Assembly: GCA_016792625.1 (NCBI GenBank) | Contig: JAEUKK010000116.1 | Location: 1-64,000, forward strand | Source: Deltaproteobacteria bacterium | GTDB lineage: Bacteria; Myxococcota_A; UBA796; UBA2385 | Reading direction: 5' to 3' | Length of the DNA stretch: 64,000 nucleotides | Shown: piece after piece, positions 7,764-16,598 of the stretch | Numbering within the stretch: position 1 is the first letter of the stretch | Layout: the number at the start of each line of letters is the position of its first letter | Made by a program: the position numbers and the translations under genes | The notes under the pieces: generated by a model | The model's input: the letters and a program-made list of their open reading frames with translations, nothing else | What the model was told of the DNA's origin: nothing | Database searches by the model: none

Positions 7764-9377
7764 ATGCTTCACGCACACCGCCGCGCGGCGCGCGGCCCGG
7801 CCCTGCGCGCCTGCCTCCTCCCCCTCGCCACCCTCGCCGCGCTGACCGGCTGTGACCCCTGGTCGCGCCTGGATCCGCAAGGTGAGGCCGATCTCGACGA
7901 GGCCCTCTGGTCCGACCAGCTGGTCGCCGCGGGGGACCGCGTCTACGTCCGCCTGCCGCACGCCGGCGCCCTGCTCGAGCTGGCCCCCGACGGCGCCGTC
8001 CGTCAGGTCGATCTCGACGGCGCGGCGCCCGAGCAGGTCATCCCCCTGCCCGATGGTGAGGCGGCCTTCGTCTTCGCCCGCTGGCCGATCTGCGCCGATG
8101 ACGATGAAGACATCGTGCTGGTCGATGAGTGCCCCGAAGACGCGCTCGAAGAGGGCAGCGAGCTGCGCCTCGTGTCGGGCCACCGCACCAGCGGCACCTA
8201 CGCGCTGGCCCCGCACTTCAACACGCTGCAGTTCAGCCCCGATGGCCAGACCGCGGTCGCCTTCCTCGACCCCGCCCAGGGCGGCTACCCCGAGGTGAGC
8301 GGCGTGGCCGACCTGACCGAGGTGGTCTTCTTGCCGCTCGGCGGCGGCGCCCCGCTGGCCGTCTCCACCGGCAGCAGCCCCAAGCAGGTGCTGTTCACCA
8401 CCGACGACGAGGGCCGCAACGACCGCGCGGTCATCTTGTCGACCTCGCAGGTGGTCGTGGTCGACGTGGCCACCGCCGAGGTGCTGGTCACCTACCCCCT
8501 GGCGCTCGACGTCGACACGGTCATCGTGCCCGAGCAGGCGCTGGTGGCGGGCGGCGGGCGCTACTGCCTGCTCGCCGTCGACGGGGGGCGTGAGCTCTAC
8601 CGGCTTGACCTGGTCAACGAGTCCATCGACATCGAGGACCTCGAGGGCACGCCGGCCCTGCTCGCCGAGCTGCAGCTCGGGGAGGGCAGCGGCGAGGTCG
8701 CCACGCTGGTCGGCTACGACGACATCGCCGCGCTGGATGTGCTCGACGGGCTGACCAACGAGCGGGTGCAGCGCTTCTCGCTGGACCACCCGGTCAACCG
8801 GTCGCTGCAAGAGGGGCAGACGCTCATCGCCTGGTCCAGCCAGAGCGACATCTACAAGGACGTCTACATCATCAACCTCGATACGGCCGAGGTGGATGAG
8901 CAGCGCGCGGGCAACCCCCTGCGCAGCCTGCAGCTCAGCGACGACGGCCGCTTCGCGGTGGGGGAGATGGGCCCCGACAACTACGGCGACGGCAGCGCGC
9001 AGGACAACCTGCACGGGCTGTTTGTGCTCGAGCTCGGAGAGGGCCAGCCGACCAACCTCGCGCTGAGCAGCGCCCCGGTGGGCATGGCGCTGAGCACCCG
9101 CGGCGAGCAGAGCTTCGTGCTGTTGTTGCTCGACGGCGATGATCAGCTCTACAAGGTCGATCTCAGCCGGCCCAGCTTTGCGGTGCCGGTCGAGCTGCCC
9201 GCGCCCCCGAGCAGCCTCGTGCGCCTCGACGACGGCCGCGTGGCCATCGCCCACGCCTCGCCGCTCGGCTTGGTCAGCTTCTACGACCCGGCCAACGACG
9301 AGGTCAGCTCGATCGCCGGCTTCGCCACGACGCAGATGCTCGTCGAGCCCACCCTGCCGCGCCGCGCGGACAACTGA
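7764..9377 (+). CDS. Beta-propeller lipoprotein B
   Basis: The product has 537 residues. The signal peptide ends in LTGC, with Asp-Pro-Trp after the lipidated cysteine. Blade-like segments (LQFSPDGQTAVAFL, LQLSDDGRFAVGEM, MALSTRGEQSFVLL) indicate a propeller, and the C-terminus LGLVSFYDPANDEVSSIAGF mirrors lipoprotein A. ATG 7764 is chosen over the upstream TTG because TTGGAG serves as its ribosome-binding site. A four-cysteine pocket is not evident. It is the middle gene of the propeller-lipoprotein/outer-membrane-protein operon and may sit on the cell surface or inner leaflet of the outer membrane. Confidence 0.75.
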   Translation: MLHAHRRAARGPALRACLLPLATLAALTGCDPWSRLDPQGEADLDEALWSDQLVAAGDRVYVRLPHAGALLELAPDGAVRQVDLDGAAPEQVIPLPDGEAAFVFARWPICADDDEDIVLVDECPEDALEEGSELRLVSGHRTSGTYALAPHFNTLQFSPDGQTAVAFLDPAQGGYPEVSGVADLTEVVFLPLGGGAPLAVSTGSSPKQVLFTTDDEGRNDRAVILSTSQVVVVDVATAEVLVTYPLALDVDTVIVPEQALVAGGGRYCLLAVDGGRELYRLDLVNESIDIEDLEGTPALLAELQLGEGSGEVATLVGYDDIAALDVLDGLTNERVQRFSLDHPVNRSLQEGQTLIAWSSQSDIYKDVYIINLDTAEVDEQRAGNPLRSLQLSDDGRFAVGEMGPDNYGDGSAQDNLHGLFVLELGEGQPTNLALSSAPVGMALSTRGEQSFVLLLLDGDDQLYKVDLSRPSFAVPVELPAPPSSLVRLDDGRVAIAHASPLGLVSFYDPANDEVSSIAGFATTQMLVEPTLPRRADN

Positions 9378-9401
9378 GCCCCCAACCGGATGGAGATCCC
9401 C

Positions 9402-10112
9402 ATGATGACGCGCACCTCCTCCCTCGGGGCGGCGGCCTCCGCCCTGTGCCTCTCCTTCGCCCTCGCCGCGCCGGCTGCCGCCGCGCCCCGGGCCGACCAC
9501 AGCCACGAGCTCTCCTTCGTTGTCGGCCGCGAGGGCGTCGTCGAGGACGGCGTCTTCGAAGAGCTGATCCAAGACGGGGCCGTGGCCCCCCTCGGGGTCC
9601 GCGCCGGCTACGGCATCGCCGGCCCGTGGAGCCTCGTCGGCGGCTGGCAGCGGTCGCAGCAGGCCCAGTGGCTCGGCGTGCCCTATGGCGACGATGACTT
9701 CGAAACCGTCGGGCAGGCCTTCGCGGTGCAGCAGATCACCGCGGGGCTCAAGGTCCAGCGGCCGGTCCGGGCCTGGCTCGCGCCCTACGCGACCGTGCAG
9801 GGCAGCCTGCTGCTCGGCCGCTACCTCTTGGACGAAGACCTCGAGCAGGACGACAACCTCAACCAGCTCCGCAGCCGCGCCGCCGCGGTCGGCGGGGTGG
9901 CGGCCCTGGGCCTCGACCTGCGCCCGGTGAAGGTCGGCCCGGTGCGGCTCGGCTCGCACATCGAGCTCGGCTACGGCGCCCACTCGCGCATGCGCTTCGA
10001 GGCGGGGGCCGAAGAGGAGCGACCGCTCGACGCCGAGGGTGAGACGGCCAGCCTCGGTGAGGTCGCGCTGCGTGGGCTGCACGTGCAGTGGGGCGTCGGC
10101 CTCCGCTTCTGA
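9402..10112 (+). CDS. Predicted outer-membrane beta-barrel protein
   Basis: The product has 236 residues. A signal peptide of about 29 residues ends AAPAAAAPRA. The mature part alternates amphipathic strands and turns and finishes in VQWGVGLRF, with the C-terminal Phe typical of outer-membrane barrels. The start at ATG 9402 has GGAG 6 bases upstream. It lies 24 bases after propeller lipoprotein B, so it is probably the membrane partner of the two lipoproteins, but no specific barrel family is recognised. Confidence 0.6.
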   Translation: MMTRTSSLGAAASALCLSFALAAPAAAAPRADHSHELSFVVGREGVVEDGVFEELIQDGAVAPLGVRAGYGIAGPWSLVGGWQRSQQAQWLGVPYGDDDFETVGQAFAVQQITAGLKVQRPVRAWLAPYATVQGSLLLGRYLLDEDLEQDDNLNQLRSRAAAVGGVAALGLDLRPVKVGPVRLGSHIELGYGAHSRMRFEAGAEEERPLDAEGETASLGEVALRGLHVQWGVGLRF

Positions 10113-10153
10113 GCGCAGCGGGGGCGGTGGGGTCTCCCCCTGCCGCCCCCTTG

Positions 10154-10193
10154 CCTCCGGCCCGCCTCCCTCCGGCCCGCCTCCCTCCGGCCC
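10154..10193. repeat. 15-bp tandem repeat, about 2.7 copies
   Basis: The unit CCTCCGGCCCGCCTC repeats exactly from 10154 and ends in a partial third copy. It fills the space between the convergent ends of the barrel gene and lgt. No stem with a T-run is present, so a terminator role is not supported. Copy number could vary by slippage. Confidence 0.7.
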
Positions 10194-11171
10194 TTAGGCC
10201 CCTTCGGGCGCCGGGGCCTCTGCGCCGCCCGCGACATGCTGCCCGTAGGTGACGACCAGCGGCGTCTTGTTGCGCTGCGTCCACAGGATGGCGAGGCCGA
10301 TGGCGATCATTCCGAAGGAGCCGACCTGCGCTGGCGTGACCCCGAAGTAGCGGGTGTCGGCGGTGCGGAAGATGTCGAGCACCAGCCGGGCCGGGCCATA
10401 GCAGAGCAGCCACATGCCGGCGAAGAAGCCGGGGAAGCGCGGCTTGCGGTCGAGCAGCTTGAACAGCGGGATCATCGCCAGCGACCAGAAGGCCTCGTAG
10501 AGCCCCAGATCGTGGCAGGCGGCGCCCATGGCCGCCTCGCGCGGGTTGTTGACGAGGTAGCCGACCTTCTCGACGCAGCTCACCAGGCCGTCGCAGGTCG
10601 CCGCCGCGCCCGCCGGCGCGTCGGTGCACATGCCGTAGACGCCGAGCCAGAAGTCGGTCTGCACGCCGGCGTGGTCATGGGCCACAAAACAGCCCAGGCG
10701 GCCGAGGAACCAGCCCAGGGTGAAGCCGAAGAAGAGCCCGTCGAAGTAGCCGAACAGGTTGATGCCCGGCAGCAGCGGCTTGTCGGCCTTCTTGCGCTGG
10801 CGGTTGATGGAGCGGATGCGGGTGTCTTCGCGCTTGAAGAAGACGACGGCCAGCAGGGCGCAGGCGACAAAACCGCCGAAGGAGGACAGGCCGTCCCACA
10901 CCCGCAGGATGGACAGCGGGTCGGAGATCAGCTGCTCTGGGTAGTAGAAGAGCAGGTGGCCGAGGTGGCCGCCGACGAAGACGCCCGCGACCATCCAGCC
11001 GACGATGCGGTTGACCAGCTCGGGGTCGAGGCCGTCGCGGGCGACCTTGCGCATCGACATGCGCGAGCCCCACATAAAACCCAGCGCGACGAGGATGCCG
11101 AAGCCGTGGATGGCGAAGTCATCGACGATGGGGAACTTCAGCACGGGGAAGTTCGGGATGAGCGGCTTCAC
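10194..11171 (-). CDS. lgt: Prolipoprotein diacylglyceryl transferase
   Basis: The product has 325 residues and about seven membrane helices. It transfers diacylglycerol from phosphatidylglycerol to the lipobox cysteine of prelipoproteins in the inner membrane. The family landmarks are present: IHGFGILVALGFMWG near residue 21, GGHLGHLLFYYPE near 67, and RVWDGLSSFGGFVA near 89. A cysteine-containing periplasmic loop (CTDAPAGAAATCDG) is longer than in the E. coli enzyme. The GTG start at 11171 has GGAGG upstream. The many lipoproteins in this window are expected substrates. Confidence 0.92.
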   Translation of the reverse strand: MKPLIPNFPVLKFPIVDDFAIHGFGILVALGFMWGSRMSMRKVARDGLDPELVNRIVGWMVAGVFVGGHLGHLLFYYPEQLISDPLSILRVWDGLSSFGGFVACALLAVVFFKREDTRIRSINRQRKKADKPLLPGINLFGYFDGLFFGFTLGWFLGRLGCFVAHDHAGVQTDFWLGVYGMCTDAPAGAAATCDGLVSCVEKVGYLVNNPREAAMGAACHDLGLYEAFWSLAMIPLFKLLDRKPRFPGFFAGMWLLCYGPARLVLDIFRTADTRYFGVTPAQVGSFGMIAIGLAILWTQRNKTPLVVTYGQHVAGGAEAPAPEGA

Positions 11172-11213
11172 GCGACCTCCGTCCGTGGGGCGCGGCCCCA
11201 GGGGAGGGTCGCG

Positions 11214-12725
11214 CTAACCCAGGCCCCCGCCCTCGTCGCTGGGCGCGCTGACCGGCACGAGGTGCGGCAGCAGCACCCGAAAGCGGCTGCCGGCGGGGCT
11301 GGTGCTCTCGAGGCGCAGCGTGCCGCCGATGTCCTCGACGAAGGAGCGGCTGATCGGCAAGCCGAGGCCCGTGCCGCCGCCGTGGGCCTTGCTGGTCATA
11401 AAGGGCTCAAAGAGGCGGTCGCGCATGTGCTCGGGCACGCCGGGGCCGTTGTCGGTGACGTCGATGCGCGCGGCCCGCCGCGGGTCGCTGCTGTCGACCC
11501 CCACGCTGACCTCGATGAGCGGGGCCGGGCTGGTCTGGCCCTCAAGCGCGTCGGCGGCGTTGACCACGAGGTTCATGATCGCCTGCGAGAGCCGCCCCTG
11601 GGTGGCCATCACCTCGACGTCCTGGTCGATCACGAGGTGCACGTTGGCCCGGCGGCCCACCCGCACCCGGGCGATGTAGACCGCCTCGCGCACCACCTGG
11701 GCGAGGAAGACCTGCTCGGGGTGCTCTTCGATCTGGGCGCGGGTCAGGCTGCGCAGGCGCGACACGATGCCCGAGATGCGCCGCACGCCGATGATGCACT
11801 CGCTGACCATCTCGGCGGCGAGGGTGGCGTCGAAGGTGCCCTCGGCCAGATCTTCTTGAAGGGTGCTGAGGTTGGCGAGCAAAAATGCGGCTGGGTTGTT
11901 GATCTCGTGGGCGGCCTCGGCCAGCATCATGCCCAGCTCGGCCAGGGCGCCCGAGCGCATCAGGTCGCGCCGCGCGTTGCGCTCGCGGGTGACGTCGCGG
12001 CCGATGAGCACGCGCAGCCGCACGCCCTGCCCGTCGCCGGGGAGTGAGGTCCAGCTGCCCTCGAGCACGCCCTCGTCGCCGTCGGGCAGCTGGATGCGGT
12101 ACTCGCCGCTGCCGTCGCGCTCGGGCACCTCGATGAGGTCGGCCAGCGCCGCGCCGTGGAGCTGCTCAAGCGGCCGACGGAAGGCCTCGGCCGCGCCGCG
12201 GTTGGCGTAGGAGATGCTCCCATCGGCGCCCGCGGCGGCGACCACATCTTTGACCGAGTGGAGGATGTCGCGGTGCAGCTCGAGGTCGCGGCGCTGCCGA
12301 AAAGCCGAGGTGGCCCGGGTCAACATCGTGTGCAGCACGCTCGGGCGGACCGGCTTGAGCAAGAAGCCGAAGGCCCCCTCATGCAGCGCCTGGATGGCGT
12401 TCTCGACCGTGCCGAAGCCCGTGCTGACGATGACCGCGGGCGGCGGTGACAGGCCCTGCAGGTCGGGCACGAGGCTCATGCCCTCGCCGTCGGGGAGCTG
12501 CAGATCGAGCAGGACGACCGCCACCCCCGCCGCGCGGGCCCGGGCCCCGGCCAAGGAGTCGACCCCCTCGACCGCGTAGCCCCAGGACGAGACCAGCTCG
12601 CAGAGCAGCTCGCGGATCAGCGGCTGGTCTTCGACGACGAGCACCCGCAGGCCGCCCGGATCGTGCAGGCGGGCCCGCCGGCGGGGGCGTGGGTCAGGCG
12701 CGGGGCTGCTGGGGGTCTCGGTCAA
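11214..12725 (-). CDS. Hybrid sensor: receiver, PAS and histidine kinase
   Basis: The product has 503 residues. An N-terminal receiver domain (about 26-140) has the phospho-acceptor D74 in LLDLQLPDGEG and K124 in FLLKPVRP. A PAS domain spans roughly 150-260. The kinase core has H273 in AEAAHEINNPAAF, N388 in NLVVNAADAL, the DNGPGVP box near 424 and GTGLGL near 451. There is no membrane segment, so it is a cytosolic kinase that receives phosphate or a signal through its own receiver. The TTG at 12725 follows a GAGG; CTG at 12728 is an alternative. No response regulator gene is adjacent. It is divergent from recJ. Confidence 0.85.
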   Translation of the reverse strand: MTETPSSPAPDPRPRRRARLHDPGGLRVLVVEDQPLIRELLCELVSSWGYAVEGVDSLAGARARAAGVAVVLLDLQLPDGEGMSLVPDLQGLSPPPAVIVSTGFGTVENAIQALHEGAFGFLLKPVRPSVLHTMLTRATSAFRQRRDLELHRDILHSVKDVVAAAGADGSISYANRGAAEAFRRPLEQLHGAALADLIEVPERDGSGEYRIQLPDGDEGVLEGSWTSLPGDGQGVRLRVLIGRDVTRERNARRDLMRSGALAELGMMLAEAAHEINNPAAFLLANLSTLQEDLAEGTFDATLAAEMVSECIIGVRRISGIVSRLRSLTRAQIEEHPEQVFLAQVVREAVYIARVRVGRRANVHLVIDQDVEVMATQGRLSQAIMNLVVNAADALEGQTSPAPLIEVSVGVDSSDPRRAARIDVTDNGPGVPEHMRDRLFEPFMTSKAHGGGTGLGLPISRSFVEDIGGTLRLESTSPAGSRFRVLLPHLVPVSAPSDEGGGLG

Positions 12726-12840
12726 CAGGGCCTCAATCTGGGGGCTGCGGGCAGCCCGGGCGCCGCGGGGGCCCGCTGTTCGCCGCTGCTGCCGCTGGGC
12801 CCAGCTGCCTGTGGGCGCGGCCGCTCGTGGGTGGCGGCGC

Positions 12841-12869
12841 TTGTCAGGGCTGCTGGGTGCGCCTATGCC
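12841..12869 (+). promoter_or_regulatory. Candidate sigma-70-type promoter for recJ
   Basis: TTGTCA (12841-12846) and TATGCC (12864-12869) are separated by 17 bases and point toward recJ, about 105 bases upstream of its start. The -35 box is close to consensus and the -10 box is weak. It lies in the only spacer between two divergent genes, which supports the placement. Confidence 0.3.
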
Positions 12870-12974
12870 GGCGCGCCGACCATCTTCGCACAACCGCCCG
12901 CTCCCGCGGGCGAGCGGTCGCAGCCGCGCCACGCTGGTCTCGGTCGGTCGCGGACGGTGGGCATTGGAGGCGAA

Positions 12975-14705
12975 TTGATCGCAGACGAGCTGTCGTTGGG
13001 CGGCCGACGGTGGGGCCTGCGGGCCCCGATCCGGCCGCTGGCGCCCGGCGCGCGGCTGGTGGAGCGCTGCCTCGCGGTCCGCCCGCCGCCGGTCGACGAC
13101 GCGGCTTGGCTCCGGCCGACGCTGGCGCACATCACCGCCGCCGACCCCCTGCAGATGCGGGGGATGGCGCGCGCGCTCGAGCGCCTGCGGGGTGCGCTCG
13201 AGCGCGGCGAGCGTGTGCTCGTGGTCACCGACTACGACGTCGATGGCACCACCAGCAGCCTCATCCTCCAGCACGCGCTCCGCCTCGCCGCGCCCGGCCC
13301 GGTCGACCTCCGCTGGCACATCCCTGATCGGTTTGACGAGGGCTACGGCTTCACGATGTCCGCCGTCGAGCGGGCCCGCCGCGAGGGCGTGCAGCTCATC
13401 GTCACCGCCGACATCGGGGTGCGCGACCACGGCCCGGTGGCGGCGGCCGCCGCCGCCGGGATCGACGTCATCGTCTGTGATCACCACCTGCCCGACGGCG
13501 AGAGCGTGCCCGAGGCCGCCCTCGCCGTGCTCTGCCCGCCCCAGCAGGGCTGCGCCTACCCGAACAAGGCGCTGGCAGCCTGTGGGGTCAGCCTCAAGTT
13601 GGCCCAGGCGCTGCTGGCCGACCACCCCCGTCGTGAGCAGGTGCTCCGCTCCTTCCTCAAGCTCGCGGCCATCGGCACGGTGGCCGACATGGTGCCGCTG
13701 GACAACCTCGAGAACCGGGCGATCGTTGCCCTGGGCCTGGCCGAGCTGAGCCGCGGGCCCCACCAGCCGGGCCTCGCCGCGTTGCTCGAGGCCTCGGGCC
13801 TCAAGGCGGGCGAGCCCATCGAGGCCTGGCAGCTCGGCTTTCACGTCGGGCCACGCATCAACGCGGCGGGGCGGCTCGAGCACGCCGGGCTGGTGGTCGA
13901 GCTGCTCAACGAGCGCGACCCGGCCGCCGCGCGGGAGCGGGCCGAGCGGCTGAGCGCGCTGAACCGCGACCGGCAGGCCCTGCAGCACGAGGCGGAGCGC
14001 GAGGCCCTCGCCGCGGTGCCGAGCCCGACCCCGGCCTTCGTGGTGGTCTCGGGCGAGGAGTCGCTGAGCGGCGAGACCCCCTGGCACCGCGGCGTGGTCG
14101 GCATCGTGGCGGGCAAGCTCAAAGACCAGCTGCACCGGCCGGTCGCGGTCGTCGCCCTGTCTGGGGATCGGGGCCGCGGCAGCGTGCGCTCCATCCCCGG
14201 GGTGCACGCGGTGCAGGGCCTCGAGGCGGCGCGTGACCTGCTCCTCCGCTTTGGCGGCCACCCCTTCGCGGCCGGTTTTGAGGTGCTGCGGGCCGACCTC
14301 CCCGCCCTCTCCGCCCGCCTCGACGCCTGGGCCGCCGCGCTCGACGACGGCGACCTTTTTGTGCCCCAAGACCTCGCCGACGCCGCGCTCTCGCCCGAGG
14401 CCCTCGACCTCTCTGCCGTCGAGGAGCTCGCCCAGCTCGGCCCCTTCGGGAAGGGCAACGAGGAGCCCCTCTTCGTGCTGCGCGGCGTGCTCGCCCAGGA
14501 TGTGCGCCGGATGGGCCGCGACGACGCCCATCTCCGCTTTTTGATCGGCCGGGCGAAGGCGGTGTGGTTCCGGGCGCCGCCCGAGGCCGAGCCCGCGCTG
14601 CGGGAGCGGGTCGACCTGCTGGTCCAGCTCGGCGTCGACACCTGGCAGGGCCGGCGCAGCCTGAGCGTGAAGGTGCAGGACCTGCGCCTCGCCCAGGGGG
14701 CCTAA
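12975..14705 (+). CDS. recJ: Single-stranded-DNA-specific exonuclease RecJ
   Basis: The product has 576 residues, the usual RecJ size. It degrades single-stranded DNA 5' to 3' in recombination and mismatch repair. Motifs seen are the DHH-domain DYDVDGT (about 86-92), TADIGVRDH, CDHHLPDGE (about 168-176) and GTVADMVPL. These are followed by the DHHA1 region with GPRINAAGRL and RFGGHPFAAGF, and a C-terminal OB-like part. TTG 12975 is chosen because GGAGG lies 4 bases upstream; a GTG at 12957 is in frame. The last 4 bases overlap the convergent lipoprotein gene. Confidence 0.9.
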   Translation: MIADELSLGGRRWGLRAPIRPLAPGARLVERCLAVRPPPVDDAAWLRPTLAHITAADPLQMRGMARALERLRGALERGERVLVVTDYDVDGTTSSLILQHALRLAAPGPVDLRWHIPDRFDEGYGFTMSAVERARREGVQLIVTADIGVRDHGPVAAAAAAGIDVIVCDHHLPDGESVPEAALAVLCPPQQGCAYPNKALAACGVSLKLAQALLADHPRREQVLRSFLKLAAIGTVADMVPLDNLENRAIVALGLAELSRGPHQPGLAALLEASGLKAGEPIEAWQLGFHVGPRINAAGRLEHAGLVVELLNERDPAAARERAERLSALNRDRQALQHEAEREALAAVPSPTPAFVVVSGEESLSGETPWHRGVVGIVAGKLKDQLHRPVAVVALSGDRGRGSVRSIPGVHAVQGLEAARDLLLRFGGHPFAAGFEVLRADLPALSARLDAWAAALDDGDLFVPQDLADAALSPEALDLSAVEELAQLGPFGKGNEEPLFVLRGVLAQDVRRMGRDDAHLRFLIGRAKAVWFRAPPEAEPALRERVDLLVQLGVDTWQGRRSLSVKVQDLRLAQGA

Positions 14706-15655
14706 GGGGCGGGCGGGTTCGGCTCGGTCGGTGCGGTCGGCTGGGTCGCCTCGGTCGGCGGGGCCGCGCTCGGCTGGCCGACGGGGAGCGGGGGAGCGCT
14801 CGGCTGGCCGACGGGGAGCGGGCGGCCCCGGCGGGCGGCCGCCTCGGTGATGGCCTGGACCAGGCCCTTCTCGACCGCGCCCGGCGGGGCCTGCAGCGCG
14901 AAGGCCGCCTCGACCGGCGTGGTGGGCTGCCAGCGGGAGAAGCTGAGCGAGACGCGCATGTCGAGGGGGACGAGGTGCAGGCTCAGCTCCTCGGGGAGGG
15001 CCAGCGGCCCGACCCGCTGCACCGCGCTGACCTCGAGGCGGAGGGCCACCGACTGGAGCGGGCAGGATGCGCAGCCCGGCGCCCCCTGGCCGAGCTCGAG
15101 CCAGCGCACCGTCGCCGGCCGCGCGTCGAGGCTGGCCCGCAGCAGCAGCTCGTGGGGCGCCTGCAGCACGACCAGCACGCCCTCTTCAGAGGCGCCCGTG
15201 TGCAAGACCGGCGCGCCGCTGAGCGGCAGCCCACCGGTGAGGAGCTGCACCACATCGACGGCCTGGACGGCACCTTGGCTCAGGGCGGCCAGCGCGGCGA
15301 CCCCGTCATCGCCCCGGTAGAAGGTCGAGGCCTGGGCGTCCCACACGTGCAGGGCGGCGCCGTCGGTGGCCACCATGTACAGCGAGGTGCGCAGGGGGGT
15401 CTGCACGTCGACGCGGACCTTGTCGGGCGCGCCGATGAGCAGGCCGCCGACGGTGCTGCCGCCGCGCCCGGGGGCCTCGACCTTGATGCGGAAGGGCGCG
15501 CTCAGGCCCGCGGGCAGGTCGCGCCCGCGCAGCTCGCGCACCACCCGGTCGGGGTCGTCGACGGGCACGCGCGCCGGGCGCACCTCTTTGGCGCACGCGG
15601 CGAGGGCGAGCCCGGTCGCGAGGGCGGCGGTGCGGGTGCGGAGGGGCGCGGGCAT
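14702..15655 (-). CDS. Lipoprotein, LolB/DUF4292-like
   Basis: The product has 317 residues. The signal peptide ends in the lipobox LAAC with Ala-Lys after the cysteine. The mature part begins with FRIKVEAPGRGGSTVGGLLIGAPDKVRVDV-type strands. That resembles LolB and DUF4292 lipoproteins, which form a half-barrel that cradles lipid or lipoprotein. This match is by pattern only. The C-terminus is Pro-rich and contains a perfect duplication of PLPVGQPSA. It is the last gene of the MCE/exporter operon, 6 bases after the TPR-like lipoprotein, so a role in moving lipid to the outer membrane is a fair guess. Confidence 0.6.
   Translation of the reverse strand: MPAPLRTRTAALATGLALAACAKEVRPARVPVDDPDRVVRELRGRDLPAGLSAPFRIKVEAPGRGGSTVGGLLIGAPDKVRVDVQTPLRTSLYMVATDGAALHVWDAQASTFYRGDDGVAALAALSQGAVQAVDVVQLLTGGLPLSGAPVLHTGASEEGVLVVLQAPHELLLRASLDARPATVRWLELGQGAPGCASCPLQSVALRLEVSAVQRVGPLALPEELSLHLVPLDMRVSLSFSRWQPTTPVEAAFALQAPPGAVEKGLVQAITEAAARRGRPLPVGQPSAPPLPVGQPSAAPPTEATQPTAPTEPNPPAP
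14766..14822. repeat. 27-bp direct repeat inside a lipoprotein gene
   Basis: Bases 14766-14792 recur exactly at 14796-14822, a period of 30 bases. In the minus-strand protein this encodes a duplicated PLPVGQPSA in the Pro-rich tail. It keeps the reading frame and looks like a slippage or recent duplication. Confidence 0.75.
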
Positions 15656-15661
15656 GGGGCC

Positions 15662-16585
15662 TCAGGGGCGCGCGGGGCAGGGGCTCCACAGGCCGGCCCG
15701 GGCGGTGAGCTCCGCGCGGCGCGCGGCGGAGGGGAGGGGAGCGGATGAGGGCGCCGTGGCCTCGGGGGCCGCCTGCGCGGGCGGCGGCGCGTAACGCGGG
15801 CCCGGCGGCGCGGGTCCGCGCGGGTCGGTCGCGGCGAGGCTCGTCCAGCAGCTCCACCGGCCGGTGTCCCCGGCGGCGGCCGCGGCGGCGAGGGTGGCGG
15901 CGAGCACCTCGCCCTGGGGCGCCTCTCCGGTGGTCCAACGACGGTCGGCCAGCCAGAGGGCCCGCAGGGGGTCGGCGGCGGCGGCCGGATCGCGCAGGGC
16001 GGCCTCCAGCTCGTCAAGCTCGTCCAGCACGCGTAGCGCGCCGCCCACGGGGCAGCCGGGCAGGCGGGCGCCGGCGGGGGCGCCTGGGCAGAGGGCCGCG
16101 GCGCCCCCGGGCGCAGCCGCCCCGAGCGCGCGGAGCAGCGCGGCGGCGGCCTCGGGCCCCCCGCTCGACCCGGGCGGGTGGGCGGCGGCGAAGCGCTGCA
16201 GCAGGGGATCGGCGGGCGCGCCGGCGGCGGCCTCGGCCAGCGCGTCGAGGGCCGCGCGCACCGCGGCGGGCTGGCGACCGCGGGCCGCCCGGGCGCGGGC
16301 CGCGTCGATGGCCGCGGGATCACCCGCCCGCAGGCCCTCCTCGGCCCAGCGGAGCAGCAGCGCCGCGCTGCCCGGGTCCTCAAAACTGGCCCGGCCCAGG
16401 GCCGCGGCGGCCCGCGCGTGATCTCCCCGGTCGGCGGCCAGCTCGGCCTCGAGCGCGTGGGCCCGCGACCGTCCGGTGGGGGCCTCGGCGGCGGGCGCGG
16501 CGGGCGGGGGAACCGCGGCGGTGAGCGGCGGGCCGGCCGGCGCGCGCACGCAGGCGCTCAGCGCGGTCGCATAGACCCAGCCCAA
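15662..16585 (-). CDS. Lipoprotein with helical-repeat-like body
   Basis: The product has 307 residues if translation starts at TTG 16585. That start gives a very short signal peptide ending in the lipobox LSAC, 13 bases after the permease stop, but no clear ribosome-binding site is visible. An Ala-rich helical body follows (AHALEAELAADRGDHARAAA) that resembles tetratricopeptide pairs, then a low-complexity Pro/Ala tail. No family is recognised. It is the third gene of the MCE operon and could be a periplasmic or outer-membrane adaptor. Confidence 0.5.
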   Translation of the reverse strand: MGWVYATALSACVRAPAGPPLTAAVPPPAAPAAEAPTGRSRAHALEAELAADRGDHARAAAALGRASFEDPGSAALLLRWAEEGLRAGDPAAIDAARARAARGRQPAAVRAALDALAEAAAGAPADPLLQRFAAAHPPGSSGGPEAAAALLRALGAAAPGGAAALCPGAPAGARLPGCPVGGALRVLDELDELEAALRDPAAAADPLRALWLADRRWTTGEAPQGEVLAATLAAAAAAGDTGRWSCWTSLAATDPRGPAPPGPRYAPPPAQAAPEATAPSSAPLPSAARRAELTARAGLWSPCPARP

Positions 16586-16598
16586 GCGCGCCGCGCGG

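Noticed and set aside
6126..10082. Very long minus-strand open frame opposite the propeller and barrel genes
   Set aside because: It lies wholly across three plus-strand genes with good ribosome-binding sites and signal peptides, has no recognised domain, and such long antisense frames are expected at this base composition.
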